This document shows, one piece after another, positions 8,743 through 18,102 of a stretch of 64,000 nucleotides of DNA. The DNA lies in the NCBI RefSeq assembly GCF_029392315.1, contig NZ_CP113939.1, forward strand, positions 1,922,001 through 1,986,000. Direction: 5' to 3'. The DNA is from Bifidobacterium sp. ESL0690 (GTDB lineage: Bacteria; Actinomycetota; Actinomycetes; Actinomycetales; Bifidobacteriaceae). Within the stretch, counting starts at the first letter, position 1. Each line of letters begins with the position of its first letter. The position numbers were made by a program, and so were the translations under genes. The notes under the pieces were generated by a model, which saw only the letters and a program-made list of their open reading frames with translations, was not told the origin of the DNA and ran no database searches.

Positions 8743-8781
8743 AAGGCTGTGGCCGTCCACAATCGGAACGGCCACAGCCTT
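8743..8781 (-). terminator. Rho-independent terminator of copA
   Basis: Perfect 14-bp stem (8743-8756 with 8768-8781) with an 11-nt loop, followed on the minus strand by TTTTCGTTTT. It lies 24 bp past the copA stop. Confidence 0.88.
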
Positions 8782-8805
8782 AAATCTTCGAAGATTACTT
8801 CGACG

Positions 8806-8979
8806 TCACGCCGCGTACTTGGCGGGGTCGGCGGCGAAGGACTTCGCGCAGTTGTCGCTGCAGAAGTAGTAGGTCTTGCCGTTGTATTCCTGGCTGCCGG
8901 CGGCTGTCTTCGGGTCGATCATCATGCCGCAGACCGGGTCCTTGACGGTGCTGGCGCTACCGCTCATGTTCATATCCAT
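8806..8979 (-). other. Possible internal start giving a free YHS domain protein
   Basis: Within copA, codons 862-864 read MDM and are preceded by AAGGAACC (8983-8990) at good spacing, a stronger site than that of copA itself. Translation from ATG 8979 would give a 57-residue Met-rich plus YHS protein. The reading frame is continuous with copA, so this would be an additional product, not a separate gene. Unproven. Confidence 0.4.
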
Positions 8980-11562
8980 AGTGGTTCCTTCTTTCGCTTT
9001 CGCGGGTTGGTTGTTCTTTTGCGGCGTATCTTCAGACGCGCCAACAGATTGGGTGGTCACCTTGCGACCGTCGAATGACAAGGCGGGGATGGAAGTCGAG
9101 TCTGCCGAAACGGGCTGAGAGGGCGATGCTGAGGAAGCAGATGTAACCGACGGGCGGGCTGACGTGGAAGGCCGAGCCGAAGCTGACGGACGGGACGAAA
9201 CTCGTGACGTGCCGTCGGCCTGTGAACCGGTCGAAGACTTGTCCTTCGAGCCTTCGCCATCAGTCGTCACAGCACCTTTGAGCTCGACGTGGCGTTCGTG
9301 GAGCTTGAAGGTGAAACGACGCGGCTTGACCGTGGCCGGGTTGAACGAACGCAAGCGGTTCGCATTCAGGACCACGGAAAGCGAAGAGAACGCCATCGCG
9401 GCGCCGGCAATCATGGGGTTAAGCATGATGTGCCAGAGCGGGTAGAGGATACCGGCGGCAACCGGGATGCCGATGCCGTTGTAGCCGAAGGCGAAGCCGA
9501 GGTTCTGCTTGATGTTGCGCATGGCCGCACGCGACAGATCAATGGCGGTCACCAAGCCGGTGAGACTTCCGGAGACCAGCGTGATGTCAGAGGACTCGAT
9601 GGCCACGTCGGTACCGGTGCCGATGGCGAAGCCGACATCGGCGGCCGCGAGCGCCGGAGCATCGTTGATGCCGTCGCCGACCATCCCGACCATGTGGCCC
9701 TCGTTCTGCAGCCGCACGATTTCCTCGGCCTTGCGTTCGGGACGCACGCCTGCGATGACGCGGTCGACGCCGACTTCGTTGGCCATCGCCGTTGCCGTCG
9801 TCTTGTTGTCGCCGGTCAGCATGACCACCTGAAGCCCACGCTCACGCAGCGCGGCGATAGCCTTGGCCGAATCCGGCTTGACAGTATCCGCCACCGCCAG
9901 CACGGCGACCAACTTGCCATCGACAGCAGCCAGAATCGGGGTCTTGCCTTTTTGAGCGTAATCGGCAAACAACTTTTCAACATGGTTGGATTGCGAATGG
10001 GCATCATGCCCGAATCCAGTTTTATCAGAATCTGATACCTTCGCCTTTTTACCGTTTTCGGCAGCAGCAAGATTTTCGCTGTCACCATTCGCAGGCGACG
10101 ATTCTGAAGTACTGATATTGCGGCTTTTCATCAGTCCGGCATTGCCAACAATGACATTGTGGCCGGCGACTTTCGCCACTACCCCGCTGCCAGGAACGGC
10201 TTCAAACGAATCTGCCGCAGGCACGGTCAGTTTGCGTTGCTCAGCGCCTTTGACGATGGCTTGCGCAAGCGGATGCTCGGAAACCTGCTCGGCCCCAGCA
10301 ATTAGCGAGAGCAGATTGTCCCGTTGCTTTTGCGTATTCGCCTTGTCGCTGTCGTCTTTGCTCGCAGCATCACCGACCCAACCGATGTCGGTCAGTTCCG
10401 GCTTGCCACGAGTGATGGTTCCGGTTTTGTCGAGCACAACGGTATCGACATCACGCGCGGTCTGCAGCGCTTCGGCCGAACGGATGAGCACGCCGTAACG
10501 CGCGGCCTTGCCAGTGGAAATAGTCACTGAAAGCGGAGTGGCGATACCCAACGCGCACGGGCAGGCGATGACCAGCACGGCCACGGCCGAAACGAGACCA
10601 TACAAACCTTGCGGCGCGGGACCGAAGACCCACCAGATGACGAATGTCCAAATGGCAATAAGGATGACGCCCGGCACGAAATAGCCGGAAATCTTGTCGG
10701 CGAGTTTCTGAATCGGTGCCTTCGAGGTCTGGGCCGTGCGCACGAGCTTGATGATCTGCGCGAGCACCGTATCTCGCCCGACCTTCGTAGCACGATATCG
10801 TAAGGTTCCGTTGCCATTGATGGTCGCGCCGGTGACGGTATCGCCAACACCTTTGGCAACCGGGATGGATTCGCCGGTAATCATGGATTCGTCGATGGAA
10901 GTCTGGCCGGAAATCACTTTGCCGTCGACCGGAAGCTGCTCCCCCGGCTTAATGACGACGATATCGCCGACCTCAACCTGATCGGCGTTGATGTCGAGTT
11001 CCTTGCCGTCGCGCACAACATGGGCGGTTTTCGGCGTCAAATTAATCAGCGCGCGAATCGATTCGCCTGTGCCCAAACGTGCGTGCGCCTCAAGCAACTG
11101 CCCCAGCAGCATCAACGTAATAATGGTGCCGACGGATTCGAAATATGGCTCGCGCGCGCTCGGCGGCAGAATACCCGGCATCACGGTGACCACGACGCTA
11201 TACGTGTAGGACGCGGCGGTTCCCAGCGCCACCAACGAGTTCATTTCGGGAGCGCGGTGAATCAGTGCCAGCCAGCCGGTGCGGTGAATCGGCCAGCCGG
11301 AATAAAACATGACCGGTGTGATGAAGACGAACTCGACCCAGGGGTTGGTAAAGAAATCGATGACACCCATGGGGATGAACGCCTTGAGCCACATGTGGAA
11401 CATGGCAAAGACAAAGACGGGAATCGTCAGGACCGCGGCGACGATAAGCCTGCGGTCGAGTGCCTTGATCTCGGCCTTGCGCACCGCGTCCGGGTCATCT
11501 TCCTGGGCTTGCCCGTTGGCTGCGACAGATTGCTTCGCCGCCCGCTTGCTGACTTGACTCAT
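8806..11562 (-). CDS. copA: Copper-exporting P1B-type ATPase with C-terminal YHS domain
   Basis: Membrane pump that exports Cu+ using ATP. The 918-residue protein shows TGES (229-232), the metal-site Cys334-Pro-Cys336, the phosphorylation motif DKTGT (378-382), SEHPLAQAI and GDGINDAPA. In the last helices it has YN and MxxSS, the set that marks Cu+ ATPases. There is no N-terminal CxxC metal-binding domain; the N-terminus goes straight into helix one. Instead a Ser/Pro/Ala-rich linker of about 90 residues leads to a C-terminal YHS domain ([11 protein letters not shown]...[11 protein letters not shown], about 874-918). GGAG lies 8 nt before the ATG. It is downstream of the cupredoxin gene and the CsoR operator, hence probably copper-induced. 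Confidence 0.93.
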   Translation of the reverse strand: MSQVSKRAAKQSVAANGQAQEDDPDAVRKAEIKALDRRLIVAAVLTIPVFVFAMFHMWLKAFIPMGVIDFFTNPWVEFVFITPVMFYSGWPIHRTGWLALIHRAPEMNSLVALGTAASYTYSVVVTVMPGILPPSAREPYFESVGTIITLMLLGQLLEAHARLGTGESIRALINLTPKTAHVVRDGKELDINADQVEVGDIVVIKPGEQLPVDGKVISGQTSIDESMITGESIPVAKGVGDTVTGATINGNGTLRYRATKVGRDTVLAQIIKLVRTAQTSKAPIQKLADKISGYFVPGVILIAIWTFVIWWVFGPAPQGLYGLVSAVAVLVIACPCALGIATPLSVTISTGKAARYGVLIRSAEALQTARDVDTVVLDKTGTITRGKPELTDIGWVGDAASKDDSDKANTQKQRDNLLSLIAGAEQVSEHPLAQAIVKGAEQRKLTVPAADSFEAVPGSGVVAKVAGHNVIVGNAGLMKSRNISTSESSPANGDSENLAAAENGKKAKVSDSDKTGFGHDAHSQSNHVEKLFADYAQKGKTPILAAVDGKLVAVLAVADTVKPDSAKAIAALRERGLQVVMLTGDNKTTATAMANEVGVDRVIAGVRPERKAEEIVRLQNEGHMVGMVGDGINDAPALAAADVGFAIGTGTDVAIESSDITLVSGSLTGLVTAIDLSRAAMRNIKQNLGFAFGYNGIGIPVAAGILYPLWHIMLNPMIAGAAMAFSSLSVVLNANRLRSFNPATVKPRRFTFKLHERHVELKGAVTTDGEGSKDKSSTGSQADGTSRVSSRPSASARPSTSARPSVTSASSASPSQPVSADSTSIPALSFDGRKVTTQSVGASEDTPQKNNQPAKAKEGTTMDMNMSGSASTVKDPVCGMMIDPKTAAGSQEYNGKTYYFCSDNCAKSFAADPAKYAA

Positions 11563-11715
11563 TGCTTGCTCCGTATCGTTTCTCGCCTCGTTTGGCGGTA
11601 TTGTTTTTGCCGTTTCGACTTTTCTTGTGTTGAATACGATTCCATCACGCTGTATCTGCGAGCCCGATACGCCTACCTAATTACTCAGAATATCGAGGAC
11701 ACGTAAAACCTAAAC

Positions 11716-12108
11716 TTATTCCTTGCTTTTCGCGCCTTTCGGCAACACATGCACCATGCCGTGCAGCATGTTCATTCCGCAGGCATACGGCAGATCACCG
11801 GGCTTCGTCGGCGTGAATTCGACATCGGTGGTCTTGAACGGCGGCAGTGTCTGGTCGATGCCGAGGTCGCTGAAGATGACGTGAGACGAGCATTCGCCAT
11901 CCTCCTGACGGTCGAATTGCAGGCGGACCGGCGAACCGGCCTCCACGTCGATTTCGGCGGGCGTATAGCCGCCTTTGACCACGATTCGGGCGGTCTGCAA
12001 CGCGCCTTCACGGCTGGCCTGAGCCGCTTTCCGGGGCGCGAAAAAGTACCAGATAATCGCCACGCTTACTATCAGCGCCACCAGAATCACCGCGATGTTG
12101 CCAACCAT
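11716..12108 (-). CDS. Membrane-anchored cupredoxin-like protein
   Basis: Small exported protein of about 130 residues with one N-terminal hydrophobic helix (residues about 3-25) followed by a cupredoxin-type beta domain outside the membrane. Candidate copper ligands are the Cys and His in ECSSHV and the Cys, Met and His in YACGMNMLHGMV near the C-terminus. It probably buffers or passes copper to or from the ATPase encoded next. The gene starts just beyond the CsoR operator on the minus strand, so it should be first in a copper-induced unit with copA (153-bp gap). The start is uncertain: ATG 12108 has GGGGG only 3 nt away, while a TTG four codons upstream (12120) is possible. Confidence 0.75.
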   Translation of the reverse strand: MVGNIAVILVALIVSVAIIWYFFAPRKAAQASREGALQTARIVVKGGYTPAEIDVEAGSPVRLQFDRQEDGECSSHVIFSDLGIDQTLPPFKTTDVEFTPTKPGDLPYACGMNMLHGMVHVLPKGAKSKE

Positions 12109-12179
12109 ATTCCCCCGCAATCCGCTTCCGGAATCCCTTCCGGCCGCTTCGATGTATTCAACTGTAACTAAAACTTACA

Positions 12180-12196
12180 ATACCCCCCTAGGGTAT
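12180..12196. promoter_or_regulatory. CsoR operator
   Basis: ATACCCCCCTAGGGTAT is the GC-tract pseudo-palindrome typical of CsoR sites. It lies in the divergent region between the cupredoxin-copA unit and csoR, where bound repressor would cover both promoters. Confidence 0.8.
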
Positions 12197-12276
12197 ATGA
12201 TGTCAATATATTCAGCCGAGCATTGCAATGCATGATACACGAAAGTAATGCAAGAACAAGCGGAAAGAGAACAACG

Positions 12277-12765
12277 ATGGAATCCACTGCACACAACGGA
12301 AACAAGCATCCAGACAAAGCGACAAATGAAGCCAAAAACCACAAATCCGGGCAAGCAACCGTCAACACGGCTCCAGCAGCCATGCAAAACAAAACCACCT
12401 GCGCTCATTGCAACGAGCAATCCCACAATAATCCGCAGACTTCCGAACCTTCTGAGCCTTCAGTCCCTTCCGAGAAATGCCCCCACGTCGGCTACGTCCA
12501 CGACAAGAAAAAGCTGGTCACCCGCCTGCGTCGCATCGAAGGGCAGGTGCGGGCCATTACCGCCATGGTCGAAAACGACACCTATTGCATCGATATCCTG
12601 ACCCAAATCGCCGCCTCGAACAGCGCCTTGAAATCGGTGGCACTTCTGCTACTCGACGATCACCTCAACAGCTGCGTGGCCACGGCCGCAGCCAAAGGCG
12701 GGCCGGTCGCCGATGAGAAGATGGACGAGGCCATTGCCGCCATCACACGATTGGTGAAGTCCTAA
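12277..12765 (+). CDS. csoR: Copper-sensing transcriptional repressor CsoR
   Basis: DUF156/CsoR family repressor that leaves DNA when it binds Cu+. The C-terminal 95 residues form the helical core with the metal triad Cys104, His129 and Cys133. The spacings (25 and 4) equal those of the mycobacterial CsoR triad (Cys36, His61, Cys65). The N-terminal 65 residues are an unusual polar extension with a CAHC motif (42-45) and a CPH (68-70), which might bind extra metal. I start at ATG 12277, preceded by GGAAAGAG; upstream in-frame ATGs have no site. It is divergent from the cupredoxin-copA unit with the operator at 12180-12196 in between, so it probably also represses itself. Confidence 0.92.
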   Translation: MESTAHNGNKHPDKATNEAKNHKSGQATVNTAPAAMQNKTTCAHCNEQSHNNPQTSEPSEPSVPSEKCPHVGYVHDKKKLVTRLRRIEGQVRAITAMVENDTYCIDILTQIAASNSALKSVALLLLDDHLNSCVATAAAKGGPVADEKMDEAIAAITRLVKS

Positions 12766-12808
12766 ACCCTAGAATCCGTATTCGTAAGCCACTATTTATA
12801 TCAGCCGC

Positions 12809-12833
12809 GAGAGCGCCGACACGGCCTCTTTTT
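12809..12833 (+). terminator. Probable terminator of csoR
   Basis: GC-rich hairpin (GAG plus GCCG paired with CGGC plus CTC, one bulge) followed by five T. It lies 44 bp after the csoR stop. Confidence 0.5.
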
Positions 12834-12882
12834 AGACAAGTTACAATGATGCTATACGGCTAAGGAGCAGCAGGGAGCATCA

Positions 12883-14808
12883 GTGAACATCAAAGACATC
12901 GCGCGTATCGCCAAAGTCTCGCCATCGACTGTCTCGAAAATCGTCAACGGCAGAGACGACGCCATCAGCGACAAAACCCGCGAAAAAGTCCTGCGGCTCG
13001 TGCGCCAATACCACTACCGGCCATATTCCACTCAGGCGACCCATGCCAAGCACTGGGTCATCGGAGTGCTCCTGCGCTCTTCGATCTCTTTCGACACCAC
13101 GCTCGACGGCATTCTGGAAACCGCGCAGGCACAAGGATATTCGGTTATCGTCTTCGACGGCTTCAACGACGAAAAACAGGAACTCAAAAACATCAACGCG
13201 GTGTGCGGCCAGGATGTGGACGGCATCATCTGGGAACCGGTGAATGAAAACAGCCTGAAGCTCAAAGGTCATTTCGACGACAACTCGATTCCCGTCATCA
13301 CCATCGGCCCCTTCGGCGGCGACAAAACGCTATTGATGCCTTACGAAGAGGCGGCGTACAAACTTACCGGCGAGCTCATCGACCGCGGACACCGCAAAAT
13401 CGGATGCCTGATGATCAAAGGCCGCCGCACCAAAGCATTCCTCGACGGCTTCAAACGCAGCCTCTATGAGCACGACATATCGTATGACGATTCATTGGTC
13501 TACTACGATCTGGACAAGTCGATTCTGACGAAAATCGGCAGTCACGGCCTCACGGGCTTTGTCAGTTCACATTATCGCAAGGCGCTCGAATTCAGCCGTT
13601 TGATGGATTCGTTCCACTATAAAATCCCCGCCGACGTATCGTTGGTTTCCATCAAAAACGACACGAACGAGATATTCAATTACCCCACCAATACCAATAT
13701 CTCCACCTATACCATCAAAAACGCCTATTTCGGAAGCTATATCTGCCAAAAACTCATTGCCAGCATGGAGCAGACTGAGCCGCAGCTTTCCTCCCTGCAA
13801 CAGGATTTCCACCTCGACAACACCGAGAGCATCGCCGCACCGTCCCAGGGCACCAAACGCAAGATTCTGGTGGTGGGCGACTTGAGCATCGACACCTATT
13901 TGTCGGTTCCCCAACTTCCCAGCGAGGGAACCACGACCATCTCGCAGACCACTTCCCGCAGGCCTGGTGGCAACGGCATCAACCAGGCCATCGGCGCCGC
14001 GAAGCTCGGGCACGAAGTCGCGTTGATCGGCAATGTCGGTTCCGACAACGAATCGGACTACCTTTTCGAGGCCATGAACCGTTCAAACATCGATACCTCG
14101 GGCGTGCGCAGAACCCACGACGCCAACACCGGGAAATCATATATTTTCGTCAGCCCAGACGGCGACTCGATGATTTCGGTGATATCCGGGGCCAACGCGA
14201 CGTTGAACGGGCGTTGCATACACGATAACGAGCGGCTGTTCGACAATGCCGCCTATTGCCTCATTCAATCCGAAATACCCGCTGATGCCATGATCGCCGC
14301 CGCCGACCTGGCGAACGCGCATGGAGCCAAAGTCATTTTCAAGCTTTCCTCCGGCAGCGACCTGCCCAATGAGCTGCTCGCCAAAACCGACATCATCATC
14401 CTCAACACCTACGAGCTCGACATTCTGCAGCCAGGAAAAGCAACGATACGGGCAAAGGCCCAAAACCTTCGGACGCAGGGCGCAAAATGCGTCATCGTCA
14501 CCCAAGGCGCTGACGGCTGCTACCTGCTCGACGAGACGACGCAACGCCATTACGACGCGGCACCTTTCCAATCAGTGGACACCACTGGCGCAGGCGACGC
14601 CTTTGTCAGCGCCCTGGCCTCGTACCTGCTTTACGGCTATGAACTGAGCGAGGCGGTGGCCATCGCCACGTACGCCGCCGGTTTTTCCACCACACGTCAG
14701 GGCGTGATCGACTCGTTGATCGACAGATTCACCCTGGATTCCTTTATCGAGCGCGTCCAACAGGAAAACCGGCAGGGAAAAGAGCGGGAAAACGAGAAAG
14801 CGGCTTAA
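12883..14808 (+). CDS. LacI-family regulator fused to a ribokinase-type kinase
   Basis: Fusion of a DNA-binding sugar sensor and a PfkB/ribokinase enzyme, 641 residues. Residues 1-55 are a LacI helix-turn-helix (NIKDIARIAKVSPSTVSKIV). About 57-300 form the sugar-binding regulator core. A short linker leads to a ribokinase domain (about 325-630) with GGNGINQAIGAAKLG and the active-site TTGAGDAF (567-574, base Asp572). The start is GTG 12883 with AGGGAG 6 nt upstream. It stands alone and converges on a nucleoside hydrolase, next to nucleoside uptake and ribose genes. It most likely senses ribose or ribose phosphate, controls those operons and phosphorylates the sugar. Similar fusions occur in bifidobacteria as far as I recall. 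The effector is inferred. Confidence 0.9.
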   Translation: MNIKDIARIAKVSPSTVSKIVNGRDDAISDKTREKVLRLVRQYHYRPYSTQATHAKHWVIGVLLRSSISFDTTLDGILETAQAQGYSVIVFDGFNDEKQELKNINAVCGQDVDGIIWEPVNENSLKLKGHFDDNSIPVITIGPFGGDKTLLMPYEEAAYKLTGELIDRGHRKIGCLMIKGRRTKAFLDGFKRSLYEHDISYDDSLVYYDLDKSILTKIGSHGLTGFVSSHYRKALEFSRLMDSFHYKIPADVSLVSIKNDTNEIFNYPTNTNISTYTIKNAYFGSYICQKLIASMEQTEPQLSSLQQDFHLDNTESIAAPSQGTKRKILVVGDLSIDTYLSVPQLPSEGTTTISQTTSRRPGGNGINQAIGAAKLGHEVALIGNVGSDNESDYLFEAMNRSNIDTSGVRRTHDANTGKSYIFVSPDGDSMISVISGANATLNGRCIHDNERLFDNAAYCLIQSEIPADAMIAAADLANAHGAKVIFKLSSGSDLPNELLAKTDIIILNTYELDILQPGKATIRAKAQNLRTQGAKCVIVTQGADGCYLLDETTQRHYDAAPFQSVDTTGAGDAFVSALASYLLYGYELSEAVAIATYAAGFSTTRQGVIDSLIDRFTLDSFIERVQQENRQGKERENEKAA

Positions 14809-14925
14809 TTTTTAGCCTGATTTTAACCCGGTTCCCGGCCTGATTTCTTCCTTCGATTGAAACGGCTGTTTGGCCCAATATGCCGCATACCTGAAATCAG
14901 AAATATGTAAGAGTATATAAAAATG

Positions 14926-14962
14926 TGCCCTGATTCCCTTTCAATATCAAGGAATCAGGGCA
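14926..14962. terminator. Terminator shared by the LacI-ribokinase gene and a nucleoside hydrolase gene
   Basis: Perfect 12-bp stem (14926-14937 with 14951-14962), 13-nt loop, between two convergent genes. Confidence 0.75.
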
Positions 14963-15011
14963 TATTCCAATAACATATCGGCTTCGGCGAAGCCTCAGTT
15001 ACATGCTCGCT

Positions 15012-15992
15012 TCAGTTGTAGTTGCGCAGCGTGGTGTAAAGCAGATCCATGAAGCCCGGGAAATCCAGCTCCAGTGCGGCTTCGGCGTTGGGAGCCTCGC
15101 CTCGGAAGTCCATCTGCGGCTCGCGCTCCAAGTCGACCGCCGGATCAACGCCACGCAGATGACGGTAATCGCACACCGTCATGCCACGGGTCAGCTTCCC
15201 GTCGAGCTCGACGTCGATATGCATCTGAGCGGACTTGATCAGGTTCGGGTCAATCACCCAGGCGGCGGCGCACGCGTCATGGATGGTGGCGCCGGTCAGG
15301 TGGGTTTCGTCCTCACAGGTTTCCAGGAAGTAATCGGCCAGATCGGCGGCGAAGTTGGCGGCCTTGGTGCCAATCTCGCGGAACTTGGCGATATGCTTTT
15401 CGGTGACGCAGCATTGGCGGGTGAGGTTGATGCCGGTCATCTTGACGTGCAGACCGGAATTGAAGACGCGGTAGGCGGCTTCGGGGTCCACGTAGATGTT
15501 GAACTCGGCCGCCGGCGTCCAGTTGCCGAAGGTCACCGAACCGCCCATGATGCAGATTTCCTTGACCCTCTCGACCAGACGTGGCTCGCGGTTGAGGGCC
15601 GCGGCGATATTGGTCAGCGGGCCGGTGGCGATCAGCGTGACGTCGTCGGTGCTCATCACGGTGTCGACGATGAAATCGACGGCAAACTTGTCTTGCGGCT
15701 TGTGCGTGGGCTCCGGCAGCACCGGGCCGTCCAGTCCGGTCTCGCCATGGAACTGAGGTGCGGTGACCAGCGGGGCCACCAGCGGACGCTCGTGGCCAGG
15801 ATAGACGCCGATCTCATCGGCCTTGCCCAGAACCTCAAGGGTCTTGATGGCGTTGCGTGTCACGTTCTCCAGCGTGCAGTTGCCGCCGATGGTGGTGATG
15901 CCCAGCACGTCGAGGTTCTGCACTGCCAGCATGATGGCGAACGCGTCATCATGACCCGGGTCGCAGTCAAGAATCACTTTTTTCTTGCTCAT
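15012..15992 (-). CDS. Inosine-uridine type nucleoside hydrolase
   Basis: Cytoplasmic Ca2+-dependent hydrolase that splits ribonucleosides into base and ribose. The 326-residue protein begins with the metal site DCDPGHDDA (Asp9, Asp11, Asp15, Asp16), has the ATGPLTNIA block (122-130), MGGS, EFNIYVDPEAA and a catalytic His238-Asp239 in ATIHDACAA, all as in RihA/IunH enzymes. A consensus AAGGAG stands before the ATG. It appears to be its own unit: a 193-bp gap separates it from the upstream alcohol dehydrogenase gene, and a 7-bp inverted repeat (16016-16034) sits in its leader. Base preference cannot be read from sequence. Confidence 0.92.
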   Translation of the reverse strand: MSKKKVILDCDPGHDDAFAIMLAVQNLDVLGITTIGGNCTLENVTRNAIKTLEVLGKADEIGVYPGHERPLVAPLVTAPQFHGETGLDGPVLPEPTHKPQDKFAVDFIVDTVMSTDDVTLIATGPLTNIAAALNREPRLVERVKEICIMGGSVTFGNWTPAAEFNIYVDPEAAYRVFNSGLHVKMTGINLTRQCCVTEKHIAKFREIGTKAANFAADLADYFLETCEDETHLTGATIHDACAAAWVIDPNLIKSAQMHIDVELDGKLTRGMTVCDYRHLRGVDPAVDLEREPQMDFRGEAPNAEAALELDFPGFMDLLYTTLRNYN

Positions 15993-16015
15993 ATTGTTTG
16001 CTCCTTGGTATTTCC

Positions 16016-16034
16016 TGCATCATCGCTTGATGCA
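16016..16034 (-). promoter_or_regulatory. Inverted repeat in the leader of a nucleoside hydrolase gene
   Basis: TGCATCA-TCGCT-TGATGCA lies 24 bp before the start codon. It may be an operator or a leader hairpin; the regulator is unknown, and the nearby LacI fusion is a candidate. Confidence 0.4.
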
Positions 16035-16185
16035 CGTTGCTTATTACTTACTATTCACGCCACGAACCTTCGTTCGCAGCCCATGCCGCACACCGATACC
16101 GGCAATGCGGCAAGTCTTAAATCCAACTTTTTGACGGAAATGATGGCGGAACAGATCGTCGCAATCCATTCCGCCACCAAACCGG

Positions 16186-17394
16186 CTACTTCCAGAACGA
16201 AGCCGCATCGGCGCGATGGAAGGCATCGCGGTAGATCTGACGGCAATCGTCCCTGTTCAGACGTGCGACGGCCCCGATGGTGTGGTCCGGCCCGTAGAAC
16301 TCGATGTTGTCGAGCATCTGCTCCACGCCGTCGGTCGGCACCTGGTAGTCATCGAACGAAATCGGCATCCCGAGGGAGACGAAGAAGCGCTGCGTGGCCT
16401 CGATGCCCCTGCGGGCCAAGACCATGGCGTCCATCGTCTCGTCGTGCAATCCGAACACTTCCTGGGCATAGCGGGCAAAACGACGCGGGTTCTTCTTGCA
16501 CGCGGTATTCATCCAGGCTCCCATCATGATCGAAAGCGTCGCGCCATGAGGTGTGTCATACAAAGCGCTCAGCTCGTTGCCGAGCAGGTGGGTCGACCAA
16601 TCCTGTTCTCGACCGATGCCAAGAGTGTTGTTCTGTGCGACGGTGGCCGTCCACATGATCTGGGCGCGGTACTCATAGTTGGAGAGATCGGCGAGGCACT
16701 GCGGCCCGACTTGGGTCAGCGTGCGCAGCGCACCTTCGGCCATGCGGTCGATGACGCCGAAATCGTCATTGTCGGTGAAATACCGCTCGCAGATATGCGA
16801 GAACATGTCGACGATGCCGCAGGCTGTGGGGAAAGCCGGAACGGAAGCGGTCAGGGCCGGGTTCATGAACGCCAGCACCGGGCGGATCACCGGTACGCTG
16901 ACGAGAAGCTTCATGTGCTCGTCTTCGTTGTTGACCACCGTGACCTGGCTGGATTCGCTGCCGGAAGCCGGGTTGGTGAGCACGGCTGCCACGGGAAGCG
17001 TCTTTTCGACCTTTCTCTTGCCGGTAAAGAAATCCCAGACATCCCCGTCGTTGGCGACGCCGAGGGCTATCGCCTTGCCGGAATCGATCGCACTGCCGCC
17101 GCCAATCGCCACGACCGCGTCGACCTTGTTTTCCCGAGCAAAATCAATCGCCTTGCGCACTGTGTTCAGTCGAGGATTGGGCTGGACACCGACGAATTCG
17201 ACGAACCCGATCCCAACGGCCTTGAGGCTCGCTTTGATCGTGTCGACCAGTTGCGTCAGATATGCCCCGCCGTCGTGGTGAAGCAAGACGGTATGCACCC
17301 CACCGAGCGCCGCCAGTTCCTCCCCCACTTTGGTTTCCGCATCGTGACCGAAGACGAACTTCGTGTTGATGCATAATGTGAAATCCTGGAACAT
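16186..17394 (-). CDS. Iron-containing alcohol dehydrogenase, YqhD/BDH type
   Basis: Cytoplasmic NAD(P)H-dependent reductase of short aldehydes, type III metal-dependent dehydrogenase, 402 residues. The nucleotide loop GGGSAIDSGK is at 98-107. Metal ligands Asp196, His200, His269 and His283 keep the spacing of E. coli YqhD with a two-residue offset. The start ATG has AAAGGG upstream and follows the HAD gene stop by 3 bp, so it is last in the unit TrpF-like/PfkB/HAD/this gene. In that setting it may reduce an aldehyde such as glycolaldehyde released from a sugar. YqhD-like enzymes are broad scavengers, so detoxification is the alternative. The enzyme class is firm; the substrate is inference. 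Confidence 0.9.
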   Translation of the reverse strand: MFQDFTLCINTKFVFGHDAETKVGEELAALGGVHTVLLHHDGGAYLTQLVDTIKASLKAVGIGFVEFVGVQPNPRLNTVRKAIDFARENKVDAVVAIGGGSAIDSGKAIALGVANDGDVWDFFTGKRKVEKTLPVAAVLTNPASGSESSQVTVVNNEDEHMKLLVSVPVIRPVLAFMNPALTASVPAFPTACGIVDMFSHICERYFTDNDDFGVIDRMAEGALRTLTQVGPQCLADLSNYEYRAQIMWTATVAQNNTLGIGREQDWSTHLLGNELSALYDTPHGATLSIMMGAWMNTACKKNPRRFARYAQEVFGLHDETMDAMVLARRGIEATQRFFVSLGMPISFDDYQVPTDGVEQMLDNIEFYGPDHTIGAVARLNRDDCRQIYRDAFHRADAASFWK

Positions 17395-17397
17395 TGA

Positions 17398-18072
17398 TTA
17401 TTCCCTTTCTACTATTGACGCTATTGCCGCCACGTCGTCGGCGACATATTTCGGGGCTTGGCCAAGCAATTCGGCGGTGTCGCCATCGCCGTAGGTCACG
17501 GCCAAGGAATCGATTCCTTCAGCTTGCGCCGCCGCGATATCATGCCTGCTGTCCCCCACAGCCAAGGCATGCGCGGGGTCGGTGTGAAACCGATCGACCA
17601 TCCGCCGCATCATCTCCTGCTTCGACATGCCGTCCGGCAAAGACGGATCCGAATCCACGGCAACCCAACCGTCGAAAAGATCAGCCCAACCTTTCGTGAC
17701 AAGAATGCGTTCCAACGCCTCCAACGGCTTGTTGGTCACAATCGCGCCAAGCGTCCCGCGTCGATGGAGCCGGGTCAGCAATCCTTCCATGCCCGGATAC
17801 ATCACCGTCGCGTCGAAAGCGTTCAACGAACGGTAATGCCGCGTCACGTCGGCGTCGAAGGCAGCGAATCGCCCGGCACCTGGGAACGGACGCAAATGGG
17901 CGAATATATCAGTCATCGCAGCCGACAGATTACGCGGATCATTCCTGTATTCCTCCGGGACGATGGCCCCGCAACGCTTGGCGGCATACCCTATCGATTG
18001 CCACACGTCGGCGCTGCTGTCGGCAAGCGTGCCATCGAAATCCCAAAGAATCAGATCATAGCCTGACACCAT
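17398..18072 (-). CDS. HAD-family phosphatase, phosphoglycolate phosphatase-like
   Basis: Haloacid dehalogenase superfamily phosphatase of 224 residues. The nucleophile motif DFDGTLADS (residues about 11-19), a helical cap, the ITNKP-type second motif (VTNKP) and the acidic motif GDSRHDIAAAQAEG are all present. The fold and length match Gph and beta-phosphoglucomutase relatives. Start ATG 18072 follows AAAGGAAAGG and lies 30 bp after the PfkB stop; the dehydrogenase gene begins 3 bp later. In this operon it may remove phosphate from a sugar-phosphate intermediate, opposite in sense to the kinase before it. The substrate is not predictable. Confidence 0.88.
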   Translation of the reverse strand: MVSGYDLILWDFDGTLADSSADVWQSIGYAAKRCGAIVPEEYRNDPRNLSAAMTDIFAHLRPFPGAGRFAAFDADVTRHYRSLNAFDATVMYPGMEGLLTRLHRRGTLGAIVTNKPLEALERILVTKGWADLFDGWVAVDSDPSLPDGMSKQEMMRRMVDRFHTDPAHALAVGDSRHDIAAAQAEGIDSLAVTYGDGDTAELLGQAPKYVADDVAAIASIVERE

Positions 18073-18102
18073 TCGCCTTTCCTTTCGCCAGCACCGCAGG
18101 TC

